Shown here in pieces: positions 8,290-15,668 of a DNA stretch of 18,705 nt. The position numbers were made by a program, and so were the translations under genes. Below the pieces are notes generated by a model. The model did no database searches, was not told the DNA's origin, and was given only the letters and a program-made list of their open reading frames with translations. The first letter of the stretch is position 1. Each line of letters begins with the position of its first letter. This DNA is from CAZKRU01 sp964555235 (GTDB taxonomy: Bacteria > Verrucomicrobiota > Verrucomicrobiia > Methylacidiphilales > CAMAQI01), in contig CAZKRU010000080.1 of NCBI GenBank assembly GCA_964555235.1, forward strand, positions 1-18,705, in the 5' to 3' direction.

Positions 8290-8748
8290 ATGCTAATTAG
8301 CGATTTACTTAAACCAGAGCAGATCAATTTGGCGCTACAAAGCACCAAGCGGACTGCGGCAATTCATGAAGTGGCGCTTTTGGCTCAATCCAACTCGAAT
8401 CTCTTACAATTCCAAGGATTCTACGACGAAATTTTACTCCGAGAGCGCTCCGAGTCGACTTGTCTGGGGAATGAAGTGGCGTTTCCCCATGCGCGAACCG
8501 ATCATCTCAAGGGAATGCTACTCGCGGTCGGACGGAGTAATGAGGGGATTTTGTTTGAGAATTGTCAGCAAACAGTTCGATTGATTTTTGTGATTGGAAC
8601 CCCACGCCGGATGGCGACCGAGTATTTAAGTCTGGTGGGAGGCTTGGCGAGAATTCTTCGGGATGAAAGCTTAAGACAGCAGCTTTTGACGGTGGCGACT
8701 CCCCAGGAGTTCATTGATCTGATCGCAGGAGTTGAGAAAAAAATATGA
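8290..8748 (+). CDS. PTS EIIA-type regulatory protein, PtsN-like (EIIA-2 domain)
   Basis: A 152-residue single EIIA-2 domain protein. The start MLISDLLKPEQI matches the usual PtsN N-terminus. The phosphorylatable histidine is in NEVAFPHARTDHLKG (His67), corresponding to His73 of E. coli PtsN in its IAIPHGR segment. Such stand-alone domains receive phosphate from EI-Ntr and NPr and act on transporters, kinases or regulators instead of importing sugar. No EI, HPr or sugar permease gene is present, which fits a regulatory role. A TTG at 8245 is in frame, but the ATG at 8290 is favoured by family alignment; the Shine-Dalgarno is weak for both. The stop overlaps the next start as ATGA, implying translational coupling to the secreted protein gene. 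Confidence 0.86.
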   Translation: MLISDLLKPEQINLALQSTKRTAAIHEVALLAQSNSNLLQFQGFYDEILLRERSESTCLGNEVAFPHARTDHLKGMLLAVGRSNEGILFENCQQTVRLIFVIGTPRRMATEYLSLVGGLARILRDESLRQQLLTVATPQEFIDLIAGVEKKI

Positions 8749-9293
8749 AAAAGATGATGCACGTTTTCGTTTATTTGCTTCTGAGCGTCGCTGCTTGGGC
8801 CGATTTTCAAGTCGCTGGGGTTTCGTTTGTGCCGCCCACGGGATGGCAATCCGTTCCGGCCTCTTCCTCGATGCGAGCAGGGCAATGGCGCGTGCCGGCG
8901 TTGAAGGGTGGTGAGGTGGGCGAGGTGGTGGTTTTTTATTTTGGTCAGGGCCAGGGTGGAGATGCTGCGGCCAATTTGGATCGCTGGAGAAATCAGGTGA
9001 CCACTCCACAAGGAGCTCCGGTTCAGGGTGAAGTGACGACGCGTGAATCGGATGGTCTGAAGATTACTCGCTTGGTCTCCTTTGGAACCTATTCGGGAAT
9101 GTCGATGATGCCTGGGGTCCCTTCCGCGCCAAAGGCAGGGTATGGTTTGATCGGTGTCGTGGTGGAAAGTGGTCAGGGAAATGTTTTTATTCGCTTGACG
9201 GGTCCCGAGGCATTGGTGAAAAGTCAGATGACGGTTTTGGAGCAGATGTTGCGCTCGGTGAAGCGCGTCGCGGCGGCGGGAACAAAATCCTGA
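8745..9293 (+). CDS. Secreted protein of unknown function
   Basis: A 182-residue protein with a clear signal peptide (MKK start, hydrophobic to about residue 17, probable cleavage after AWA). I do not recognise a named domain. The mature part contains a GW..VPASSSMRAGQWRVP segment followed by a VVVFYFGQGQGG strand and loop, and DRWRNQV. This resembles small periplasmic or envelope proteins I have seen in Verrucomicrobiota and Planctomycetota, so it is probably a conserved family of unknown role. There is no lipobox cysteine, so it should be soluble or loosely attached. Translation starts four bases inside the EIIA gene, and citrate synthase begins 14 bases after its stop. Confidence 0.7.
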   Translation: MKKMMHVFVYLLLSVAAWADFQVAGVSFVPPTGWQSVPASSSMRAGQWRVPALKGGEVGEVVVFYFGQGQGGDAAANLDRWRNQVTTPQGAPVQGEVTTRESDGLKITRLVSFGTYSGMSMMPGVPSAPKAGYGLIGVVVESGQGNVFIRLTGPEALVKSQMTVLEQMLRSVKRVAAAGTKS

Positions 9294-9307
9294 AACAAGG
9301 GGGAATT

Positions 9308-10603
9308 ATGTCTGAGAAAATGGCGAAACTTGAATTGGATGGAACCTCTTACTCCTTTCCAATCGTTGAAGGAACGGAACAGGAAAAAGCGATCGATTTT
9401 TCCACGCTACGTCAGCACACCGGGCATATCACATTTGATGAGGGGTACGGGAATACCGGTTCATGCCGTAGTAAGATCACCTTTATTGATGGCGAGAGTG
9501 GAATTTTGCGTTATCGGGGAATTCCGATTGAGCAACTGGCGGAGAAATCGAATTTTATTGAGACTGCCTACCTTCTTATTTTTGGAAATCTCCCCTCTCC
9601 GAAGGAGTTGACCCGGTTTTCAGATCTCCTTACGGACTCTCAGATGCTTCATGAAAATATGAAGCACCATTTTGAGGGCTTTCCGTTCACGGCGCATCCG
9701 ATGGCAATTCTTTCCTCAATGATTAATGCAAGTAGCTGTTTTTATCCGCAGCTCTTGCACGGATATAATCCTGCTGAGTTTGAAATTGAGGCGGCTCGAT
9801 TAATTTCGCAAGTACGGACGATTGCCGCGTTCTCCTATCGGAAATCCCATGGGCTTCCGATTATTTACCCAAAGCCTGATTATAAATTCACGCAGAACTT
9901 CTTGCACATGCTTTTTTCGAATCCCTATCAGGATTACGAAATTAATGAGAGTGTTGTTCGTGCGCTGGATTTGATCTTTTTGCTCCACGCGGATCACGAA
10001 CAGAACTGCTCTACGTCGACGGTGCGAATGGTTGCATCGAGCCGGGCGAATCTCTTTGCAAGTGCGGCAGCTGGTGTTTGCGCGCTCTGGGGGCCACTCC
10101 ATGGAGGGGCGAATCAGGAAGTCATCGAAATGCTTGCGAGAATCCATGCCGATGGCGATGATGGGCGTCGATTTATTGAGGCGGCCAAGGATAAAAAGAG
10201 TGGAAAGAAGCTGATGGGATTCGGTCATCGGGTCTATAAAAACTATGATCCCCGGGCGAAGATTATCAAGAAGAGCTGCGACGATATTCTCAAAAGTCTT
10301 CATATCTCTGACCCGCTTCTCGATATCGCGAAGCACTTGGAAGAAGCGGCGCTCTCGGATCCTTATTTCATTGAGCGAAAGCTTTATCCGAACGTTGATT
10401 TCTACAGTGGAATCATCATGCGGGCGATTGGAATTCCGGTGGAGATGTTTACGGTCATTTTTGCAATCGGACGGATGCCCGGCTGGATTGCGAACTACAA
10501 GGAAATCGCCCAGAGCGCTGATGCCCGGATTTATCGTCCGCGTCAGGTCTACATGGGGCCGACGGCGAACAACTACGTGCCGTTGGATCAGCGTAAAGGA
10601 TGA
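9308..10603 (+). CDS. gltA: Citrate synthase
   Basis: A 431-residue cytoplasmic enzyme that condenses acetyl-CoA with oxaloacetate to form citrate, the entry step of the TCA cycle. The catalytic triad is intact: His265 (GPLHGG), His307 (GFGHRVY) and Asp364 (NVDFYSG), equivalent to E. coli His264, His305 and Asp362. The N-terminal GSCRSKITFIDGESG and RYRGIPIEQLAE segments and the length fit the bacterial type II (hexameric, GltA) form. A purine-rich AAGGGGG run lies just upstream of the ATG as a strong Shine-Dalgarno. The stop overlaps the MOSC gene start as ATGA, making it the first gene of an overlapping set of four. The coupling of a TCA enzyme to molybdenum-cofactor genes is unusual. Confidence 0.97.
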   Translation: MSEKMAKLELDGTSYSFPIVEGTEQEKAIDFSTLRQHTGHITFDEGYGNTGSCRSKITFIDGESGILRYRGIPIEQLAEKSNFIETAYLLIFGNLPSPKELTRFSDLLTDSQMLHENMKHHFEGFPFTAHPMAILSSMINASSCFYPQLLHGYNPAEFEIEAARLISQVRTIAAFSYRKSHGLPIIYPKPDYKFTQNFLHMLFSNPYQDYEINESVVRALDLIFLLHADHEQNCSTSTVRMVASSRANLFASAAAGVCALWGPLHGGANQEVIEMLARIHADGDDGRRFIEAAKDKKSGKKLMGFGHRVYKNYDPRAKIIKKSCDDILKSLHISDPLLDIAKHLEEAALSDPYFIERKLYPNVDFYSGIIMRAIGIPVEMFTVIFAIGRMPGWIANYKEIAQSADARIYRPRQVYMGPTANNYVPLDQRKG

Positions 10604-11058
10604 TCGAATATCTCTTCCTGGCCCCTAGCCATAATTTTTATGGTCATCATGGAAAGCCTCCGGATGATCATCCGATGGTTGCTTGTGAGGAGATTGAGTG
10701 TCTGGCAGGTCGAGGAATTCAGGGGGACCGTTTTTTCGATTACAAAAAAGACTACAAAGGTCAGATCACCTTCTTTTCCATGGAGGTCTTTGAAGCGTTG
10801 TGTGCTCAATTGAAAGTCCAAGGCGTTGCTCCCTCCGCTGTTCGACGCAATGTTTTTACTCGGGGGCAGGATTTGAATGAATGGATCGGTCGCGAGTTTG
10901 AAATTCAGGGAGTGAGTTTTGCGGGAGCGGAGGAATGTCACCCTTGTTATTGGATGAATCAAGCGGTGGCTCCGGGTGCTGAGGAATATCTCAAGGGTCG
11001 GGGAGGGCTTCGTGCGAGAATTCTCACGGACGGGGTTTTGAAAGTCGGATCCCCATGA
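10600..11058 (+). CDS. MOSC-domain protein
   Basis: A 152-residue stand-alone MOSC domain. Recognisable parts are AGRGIQGDRFF (36-46), the RRNVFTRGQDLNEWIG segment (82-97), and the conserved cysteine region ECHPCYWMN (C113, C116). MOSC domains occur in Moco sulfurases and in mARC/YiiM-type molybdoenzymes, where the cysteine binds molybdenum or transfers sulfur. The protein lacks the extra N-terminal barrel of mARC and is shorter than YiiM, so it may be a carrier or accessory factor and not a full enzyme (inference). It overlaps citrate synthase upstream and mobA downstream by ATGA. The mobA neighbour supports a role in molybdenum-cofactor handling. Confidence 0.88.
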   Translation: MIEYLFLAPSHNFYGHHGKPPDDHPMVACEEIECLAGRGIQGDRFFDYKKDYKGQITFFSMEVFEALCAQLKVQGVAPSAVRRNVFTRGQDLNEWIGREFEIQGVSFAGAEECHPCYWMNQAVAPGAEEYLKGRGGLRARILTDGVLKVGSP

Positions 11059-11627
11059 GTTCCTGTGCGGGGCTTGTTTTGGCAGGAGGGGCTTCTTCGC
11101 GAATGGGGACGGCGAAAGCATTTTTAGATTGGAAAGGGGAGCCGCTTTGGCGCCGTCAGGTCCGGGTGCTTTCGGAGGCCGGAGCGGATCCGGTGATTCT
11201 TTCCGGTCCACGTTGTGTGGAGTGGCAGGGGCATTTAGTGGTGCAAGATGAGAGGCCGGGCTTGGGTCCACTGGCGGGAATCATCAGCGGATTGCGCCAA
11301 GGCCTTGCTCCGTTCCTTTTGGTGCTGGCGGTGGATCTTCCTCGAATGAATGTCGCAACCTTGTCTCAACTGATTCAGAGAGCAAAGCCGGAAGGGGGGG
11401 CGGTTTTTCGAGGGGCAGAAGGATTTGAGCCGCTCGCCGCCTGTTATTCTCAGGCATTACTCCCGGAAATGGAAGAGGAGCTGCGGTGCGGGCGAGGAGC
11501 TCCCCACGTGATCATCGAGCGTTGGGTGCGAGACGCGAAAATGACGGTGCTGCCAGTTCTTGAAAAGGAAGTTTGGACGAATGTCAATTCCATGGAAGAA
11601 TGGGAGGAAGCACAGAAACTTGCATGA
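11055..11627 (+). CDS. mobA: Molybdenum cofactor guanylyltransferase MobA
   Basis: A 190-residue nucleotidyltransferase that joins GMP from GTP to Mo-molybdopterin, forming the guanine dinucleotide cofactor used by DMSO-reductase family enzymes. The signature LAGGASSRMG (9-18) with Lys21 binds the GTP phosphates. DERPGLGPLAGI (65-76), AVDLP (92-96, metal-binding Asp94) and the C-terminal NVNS (176-179) are all present. Related MobA-like proteins use CTP (MocA), but the combination of motifs and the MOSC neighbour favour MobA. It overlaps the genes on both sides by ATGA. No molybdoenzyme or moa/moe gene lies in the window, so the cofactor user is elsewhere. Confidence 0.9.
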   Translation: MSSCAGLVLAGGASSRMGTAKAFLDWKGEPLWRRQVRVLSEAGADPVILSGPRCVEWQGHLVVQDERPGLGPLAGIISGLRQGLAPFLLVLAVDLPRMNVATLSQLIQRAKPEGGAVFRGAEGFEPLAACYSQALLPEMEEELRCGRGAPHVIIERWVRDAKMTVLPVLEKEVWTNVNSMEEWEEAQKLA

Positions 11628-12040
11628 ATGCCGCTTCAACCTCCACCTTTGCAGACCAGTATCCGTTGAGGGTCTTGGTGGCAGAGGATCACGAACTGAA
11701 TCAGCATCTCTTTTTTTCGATGCTCAAGCGGATGGGGTATACCCCGCAACTGGTGAGGGATGGTCCGGAAGTGGTTCAGGCGGTCCTTGAGGGGGAGTTC
11801 GATTGCGTTTTGATGGATATTAATATGCCAACCATGGATGGTCTGGAGGCGACCCGCCAAATCCGTGCGGGTGAAGCCGCAGAAGGGTTGAGGGCGACTT
11901 ATATTATTGCCGTAACGGCGAATGCCATGTCCGGAGACCGGGAGGGATTTTTGAGTTCCGGAATGGATGATTATCTTCCCAAGCCGTTTGCCTTTGCCCA
12001 ATTGAAGGATGCGCTCCTTCGATGCTGGGAGCGGAGATAG
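11624..12040 (+). CDS. Single-domain response regulator (receiver only)
   Basis: A 138-residue CheY-like protein with an intact phosphorylation site: acidic pair E21/D22, phosphoacceptor Asp65 (CVLMDINMP), Thr99 (VTAN) and Lys120 (PKPF). There is no output domain; only about 14 residues precede the receiver. The GMDDYLPKPF segment and the DINMPTMDGLEATR loop resemble receivers of hybrid histidine kinases and phosphorelays, so it may be a shuttle in such a relay. The ATG at 11624 overlaps the mobA stop (ATGA); longer in-frame starts within mobA are unlikely. No histidine kinase is encoded in the window. It ends the overlapping set begun by citrate synthase. Confidence 0.9.
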   Translation: MNAASTSTFADQYPLRVLVAEDHELNQHLFFSMLKRMGYTPQLVRDGPEVVQAVLEGEFDCVLMDINMPTMDGLEATRQIRAGEAAEGLRATYIIAVTANAMSGDREGFLSSGMDDYLPKPFAFAQLKDALLRCWERR

Positions 12041-12065
12041 AAGCCAAGGGCCGCACTGATTCTCG

Positions 12066-12436
12066 CACGAAGTAAGTTATTCCTCACACGAAGCTCCTGC
12101 CCGTGGAACGTGCTGACGCGGTTGTGAAGTGGATGATTTTTCGCGCGGAGCCTCGGAGATCGCCGAGTGATTGATTTTGTTTTTCAATTCAAAAACCTGC
12201 CCTCAGCGGGCTCTGTTGCTCTGCGCGAGAAACTCTTTATCATGAGGTCCTTAGAAGTTTACTTCACCGAGAGGCACAAAGCTCACAAAGGAGGAATCCT
12301 TTGAGTGACCGGTTCTTGGCTCCCAAAATAAAAACTGGATTCCCTTCGTGCGCTTTGTGGCTTCGTGACTTTGTGTGAGATGGGTCCCTTCACAGCTGTA
12401 TCAGTGTATTCCATTGGCGATTGCTTCGTGTGAGGA
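12066..12436. repeat. Nested inverted repeats built from CTTCGTG / CTTTGTG heptamers upstream of thrS
   Basis: The gap 12041-12506 has no supportable gene. A perfect 14-base inverted repeat links 12081-12094 (TCCTCACACGAAGC) with 12423-12436. Inside it, 12266-12299 is an imperfect inverted match to 12337-12367, sharing GGATTCC and GCTTTGTG blocks around a 37-base loop. The heptamer CTTCGTG or its complement occurs at 12066-12072, 12087-12093, 12344-12350, 12361-12367 and 12424-12430. CTTTGTG or its complement occurs at 12275-12281, 12284-12290, 12353-12359 and 12369-12375. Outward-facing arms and inward pairing suggest a non-autonomous repetitive element or a structured RNA. No promoter for thrS is obvious. 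Confidence 0.7.
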
Positions 12437-12506
12437 TTCTCAGTTTTGATCATTTTGAAAAAAAAAGTGGTATTCAGACGAAATTCCAGATTAAGTAATC
12501 GTTCCC

Positions 12507-14351
12507 ATGAGTCAAAATGTTGAGATGAGCAATGCTTCGGAACCGGTGATGAGCGATTTGGAACGGCTTCGCCATTCGGCGGCGCACGTTTTGGCGACGG
12601 CGATTTCGACCTTGTGGCCGGACGTCCAATTTGCGGCAGGGCCTCCCGTCGAAAACGGATTTTACTACGACATGGAATTGGAGCACCGGATTTCTCCGGA
12701 GGATTTCCCGGCGATTGAAAAAGAGATGCGCCGGATCGCGGCCGCAAAACAGACTTTCGAGAAAAAGATTATTACTCGTGATGAAGCAATGGCGATGGCC
12801 AAGAGTGGACGTCTCGGAGCTCAAGCCGAGCGTGGTGTGGCGAGCCGGTACAAGCTTGATATTCTGGAGCGAATTCCGGAGAACGAGCCGATCTCGACCT
12901 TTCAAAACGGGGAATTCATCGATCTTTGCGCGGGACCCCATGTTGCGACAACAAGCAAAATTTCTGCCGTGCGATTGACCCACGTTGCCAGCGCTTATTA
13001 CAAAGGGGATGAGCGGAATCCCCAGTTGCAGCGAATTTACGGAACGGCTTTTCCTTCGGAAAAGGAGATGAACGCTTATTTCACGATGCTCGAGGAGGCG
13101 AAGAAAAGGGATCATCGCAAGCTCGGGAAGGAGCTGGAACTTTTTACCTTTGATGATGATGTCGGCCCCGGACTGCCGCTCTGGATGCCGCGGGGCGCGG
13201 TCTTATTGGAGGAATTGGAGCGACTCGCCAAGGAGACAGAATTTGCGGCGGGATACGAACGGGTTCGGACGCCGCATCTGGCGCGTGAATCGATGTATAA
13301 GACGAGCGGCCATCTTCCCTATTACCAGGATAGTATGTTTCCTCCGATGATTTTGCATGAGGGAAAAGACGCCAATGGGGCTCCGGTCGAGACAGATCGG
13401 TTCTATCTCAAAGCGATGAATTGTCCGCATCATCACAAGATTTTCGGAGCGATTCCGCGCAGTTACCGGGATCTGCCATTGCGTTTGGCGGAGTATGGAA
13501 CTTGCTACCGTTATGAACAATCCGGGGAGCTTCTCGGATTGATGCGGGTCCGTTCGATGCAGATGAACGACGCGCACATTTATTGTACCGAAGCGCAATT
13601 CGCCTCCGAGTTTCGTGCGGTGAACGAGATGTATCTGAAGTATTTCGGAATTTTTGGAATTGAAAAATATCGGATGCGTTTTTCGACTCACGACCCGGCG
13701 CGACTCGGGGAAAAATTTGTGAATGAACCGGAGCTTTGGAAGAAGACGGAAGCGATGGTTCGCAATGTCTTGGTGGAGAGTGGGATTGATTTCGTCGAAG
13801 TTCCGAACGAGGCGGCTTTTTACGGTCCGAAGATCGACGTTCAAGTCTGGAGCGCGATTGGGAAGGAATTTACCATTGCGACGAATCAGGTCGACTTTGC
13901 GGTTCCGGCACGATTCGGCTTGGTCTATACCTCACCTCAAAATACGAAGGAGACCCCGATTTGTATTCACCGTGCGCCACTCGGAACGCATGAGCGCTTC
14001 GTCGGTTTCCTGATTGAACATTTTGCCGGGGACTTTCCGGTCTGGATGGCTCCCGAGCAGGTACGCTTGGTTCCCGTCAGTCAGGATCAGGTGGAATATG
14101 CCAAAGTTTTGCTCGCGCAACTGCGTGGAGGGATGGTTCGGGCGACGCTGGATGACAGTTCGGATAAGTTGGGCGCAAAAATACGTCTTGCACAAATCAC
14201 TAAGATCCCCTATACGCTAATCCTTGGTGAACGAGAAGTTACACAACAACAAGTTTCGGTGCGAAGCCGCAAAAAGGGCGATGAGGGCGCAATGTCCTCA
14301 GAGTCGTTTATGATTCGTCTATTAGACGAGATTCGTCACCGCGTACGTTAA
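12507..14351 (+). CDS. thrS: Threonyl-tRNA synthetase lacking the N-terminal TGS domain
   Basis: A 614-residue class IIa aminoacyl-tRNA synthetase that charges tRNA-Thr. The editing domain begins almost at once: H23 and H27 (HSAAH) with C141 and H145 (CAGPH) form its site for removing mischarged serine. The catalytic domain has motif 2 (EYGTCYRYEQSGELLG), zinc ligands C306 (MNCPHH), H357 (NDAHIY) and H488 (HRAPLGTHERF), and motif 3 in the last segment. An anticodon-binding domain ends the protein. E. coli ThrRS has about 50 more N-terminal residues, corresponding to a TGS domain absent here; an in-frame TAA at 12492-12494 rules out a longer start. The ATG at 12507 lacks a Shine-Dalgarno, and ATGs at 12522 and 12549 are alternatives that spare the editing site. 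Confidence 0.95.
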   Translation: MSQNVEMSNASEPVMSDLERLRHSAAHVLATAISTLWPDVQFAAGPPVENGFYYDMELEHRISPEDFPAIEKEMRRIAAAKQTFEKKIITRDEAMAMAKSGRLGAQAERGVASRYKLDILERIPENEPISTFQNGEFIDLCAGPHVATTSKISAVRLTHVASAYYKGDERNPQLQRIYGTAFPSEKEMNAYFTMLEEAKKRDHRKLGKELELFTFDDDVGPGLPLWMPRGAVLLEELERLAKETEFAAGYERVRTPHLARESMYKTSGHLPYYQDSMFPPMILHEGKDANGAPVETDRFYLKAMNCPHHHKIFGAIPRSYRDLPLRLAEYGTCYRYEQSGELLGLMRVRSMQMNDAHIYCTEAQFASEFRAVNEMYLKYFGIFGIEKYRMRFSTHDPARLGEKFVNEPELWKKTEAMVRNVLVESGIDFVEVPNEAAFYGPKIDVQVWSAIGKEFTIATNQVDFAVPARFGLVYTSPQNTKETPICIHRAPLGTHERFVGFLIEHFAGDFPVWMAPEQVRLVPVSQDQVEYAKVLLAQLRGGMVRATLDDSSDKLGAKIRLAQITKIPYTLILGEREVTQQQVSVRSRKKGDEGAMSSESFMIRLLDEIRHRVR

Positions 14352-14380
14352 TGCGTTAAAGTAAAAGGGATAAAGTTACA

Positions 14381-15019
14381 GTGTTTAATAAGCCATTTCG
14401 GGGTTTCTCCAATAGTCATAATCAAACTCGTGTCAATGAGCGCATTCGTGCGCGCGAGATGCTGGTCATCGATCCGGACGGTAAGCCGCTGGGGGTCCTT
14501 TCCCTCGGTGAAGCGATCACCACCGCGCGTCGTCATGGACTGGATCTGGTGGAAGTGGCCGGAAATGCCAATCCTCCCGTCTGCAAAATTGTCGATTACG
14601 GTAAGTACCGTTACGAGCAGGCGAAGAAGGATCGTGACTCCAAAAAAGGGGTGACGGCTCAGAAGGTCAAAGAGCTCAAATTTCACATCAATATCGATCA
14701 GCACGATTACGATACGAAGCTTCGCCATGCCGAACAGTTCATGTTTAAGGGGATGCGCGTTAAATTTTTATTAGTGATGCGGGGTCGCGAAATGATCCAT
14801 AAAGACCTGGGGGAGCAGCTGATCCGACGGGTTCGGGATGATATGGTCCATATCGGGGTTCCGGATGCCGAACCGAAATTGATTGGCAAAACCATCACGA
14901 TGATGCTAACACCTTTGCCCGCTCAAAAACGGGTGAGAAAGTTCACTCAAGAAAATGATGAAGAGTTAGAAGAGGTCTTGGAAAATGGAGTGGGTGGGAC
15001 CTCGGAAGAAAAGGAATGA
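14381..15019 (+). CDS. infC: Translation initiation factor IF-3
   Basis: A 212-residue initiation factor that binds the 30S subunit, prevents premature 50S joining and checks the start codon and initiator tRNA. The N-domain shows RVNERIRAREMLVIDPDGK and the LDLVEVAGNANPPVCKIVDYGKYRYE segment. The C-domain has VKELKFHINIDQHDYDTK and FLLVMRGREM. An acidic C-terminal tail (about 190-212) extends beyond the E. coli length. The start is GTG at 14381, the only usable in-frame start after the stop at 14357-14359; a non-AUG start is common for infC and underlies its autoregulation in E. coli, where it is AUU. AAGGGA at 14365-14370 gives a spacing of about ten bases. It is 29 bases from thrS and 3 bases from rpmI. 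Confidence 0.96.
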   Translation: MFNKPFRGFSNSHNQTRVNERIRAREMLVIDPDGKPLGVLSLGEAITTARRHGLDLVEVAGNANPPVCKIVDYGKYRYEQAKKDRDSKKGVTAQKVKELKFHINIDQHDYDTKLRHAEQFMFKGMRVKFLLVMRGREMIHKDLGEQLIRRVRDDMVHIGVPDAEPKLIGKTITMMLTPLPAQKRVRKFTQENDEELEEVLENGVGGTSEEKE

Positions 15020-15022
15020 TTT

Positions 15023-15232
15023 ATGCCGAAAAAGATTGCACGTAGGAAAACGAAAAAAGCGGTGGCGAAGCGGTTTAAAATAACTGCGACGGGTAAGGTT
15101 CTCACCTCTCACGCCGGACGCCGTCACTTGGCCTCGAGCAAAAACCGGAAGCGGATGCGCCGCCTGGGCAGGACCAAAGTGGTCCATGTCACCGACGAGC
15201 AGCGCATCAAGCAGAATCTTCCGTTCGCGTAA
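15023..15232 (+). CDS. rpmI: Large ribosomal subunit protein bL35
   Basis: A 69-residue, very basic ribosomal protein. MPKKIARRKTKKAVAKRFK and the KVLTSHAGRRHLASSKNRKR segment are diagnostic of bL35. It lies between infC and rplT in the conserved order infC-rpmI-rplT. The length is slightly above the usual 64-66 residues. Only three bases separate it from the infC stop. GGAA at about 15012-15015 is the likely ribosome binding site, overlapping the end of infC. The 23-base gap to rplT contains its own GAGGAAAGAAGAA purine stretch. Confidence 0.97.
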   Translation: MPKKIARRKTKKAVAKRFKITATGKVLTSHAGRRHLASSKNRKRMRRLGRTKVVHVTDEQRIKQNLPFA

Positions 15233-15255
15233 ATCACTGAGGAAAGAAGAAACTT

Positions 15256-15603
15256 ATGCCTAGAGCAACCAATGCCCCCGCGTCGCGTGAGCGCCGTAAA
15301 CGAGTTTTAGATCAAGCCAAAGGCTATCGCGGCCGTCGGAGCAAGCTTTTCCGCTATGCCAAAGACGCCACGATGAAGGGCAAGTACTGGAACTATCGTG
15401 ACCGTAAAACCCGTAAACGCAATTTCCGCGCGCTTTGGGTGACCCGTATCAATGCGGCTTGCCGCGCCCTCGGGATTACTTACAGCCGCTTCGCAGAAGC
15501 GCTGGATAATGCCAAGATCGAGATTGATCGCAAGATTCTGGCGGACCTCGCGGTGAGCGAGCCGAATACGTTTGCGGCGATTGTCAAACAAGCCAAGGCT
15601 TGA
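15256..15603 (+). CDS. rplT: Large ribosomal subunit protein bL20
   Basis: A 115-residue basic ribosomal protein that binds 23S rRNA early in 50S assembly. The AKGYRGRRSKLFRYAKD segment and WVTRINAACRALGITYSRF are typical of the family, and the length is normal (117-119 is usual). In E. coli bL20 also represses rpmI-rplT translation by binding leader RNA that mimics its rRNA site; I do not see a comparable structure here. A strong intrinsic terminator begins 18 bases after the stop, so rplT is the last gene of the thrS-infC-rpmI-rplT unit. Confidence 0.97.
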   Translation: MPRATNAPASRERRKRVLDQAKGYRGRRSKLFRYAKDATMKGKYWNYRDRKTRKRNFRALWVTRINAACRALGITYSRFAEALDNAKIEIDRKILADLAVSEPNTFAAIVKQAKA

Positions 15604-15620
15604 TTGAAATGCTGATTTAA

Positions 15621-15656
15621 AAGGGTCGCTCTTCCGAAAGGGAGAGCGGCCTTTTT
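15621..15656 (+). terminator. Strong Rho-independent terminator after rplT
   Basis: A 12-base-pair stem (15624-15635 with 15640-15651), including two G-T wobbles, closes on a GAAA tetraloop at 15636-15639 and is followed by TTTTT at 15652-15656. Three A residues upstream can pair with the first T residues. It ends the translation operon and isolates rdgB, whose start lies 12 bases downstream of the T-run. Confidence 0.93.
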
Positions 15657-15668
15657 CATTTTCTCCTT

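Noticed and set aside
12041..12506. T-box or other tRNA-sensing leader before thrS
   Set aside because: I could not find a T-box sequence or specifier loop; the gap is dominated by the repeat structure instead.
12474..13844. Two 213-codon minus-strand frames (12474-13115 and 13203-13844) opposite thrS
   Set aside because: They are antisense to conserved ThrRS sequence and show no independent protein features.
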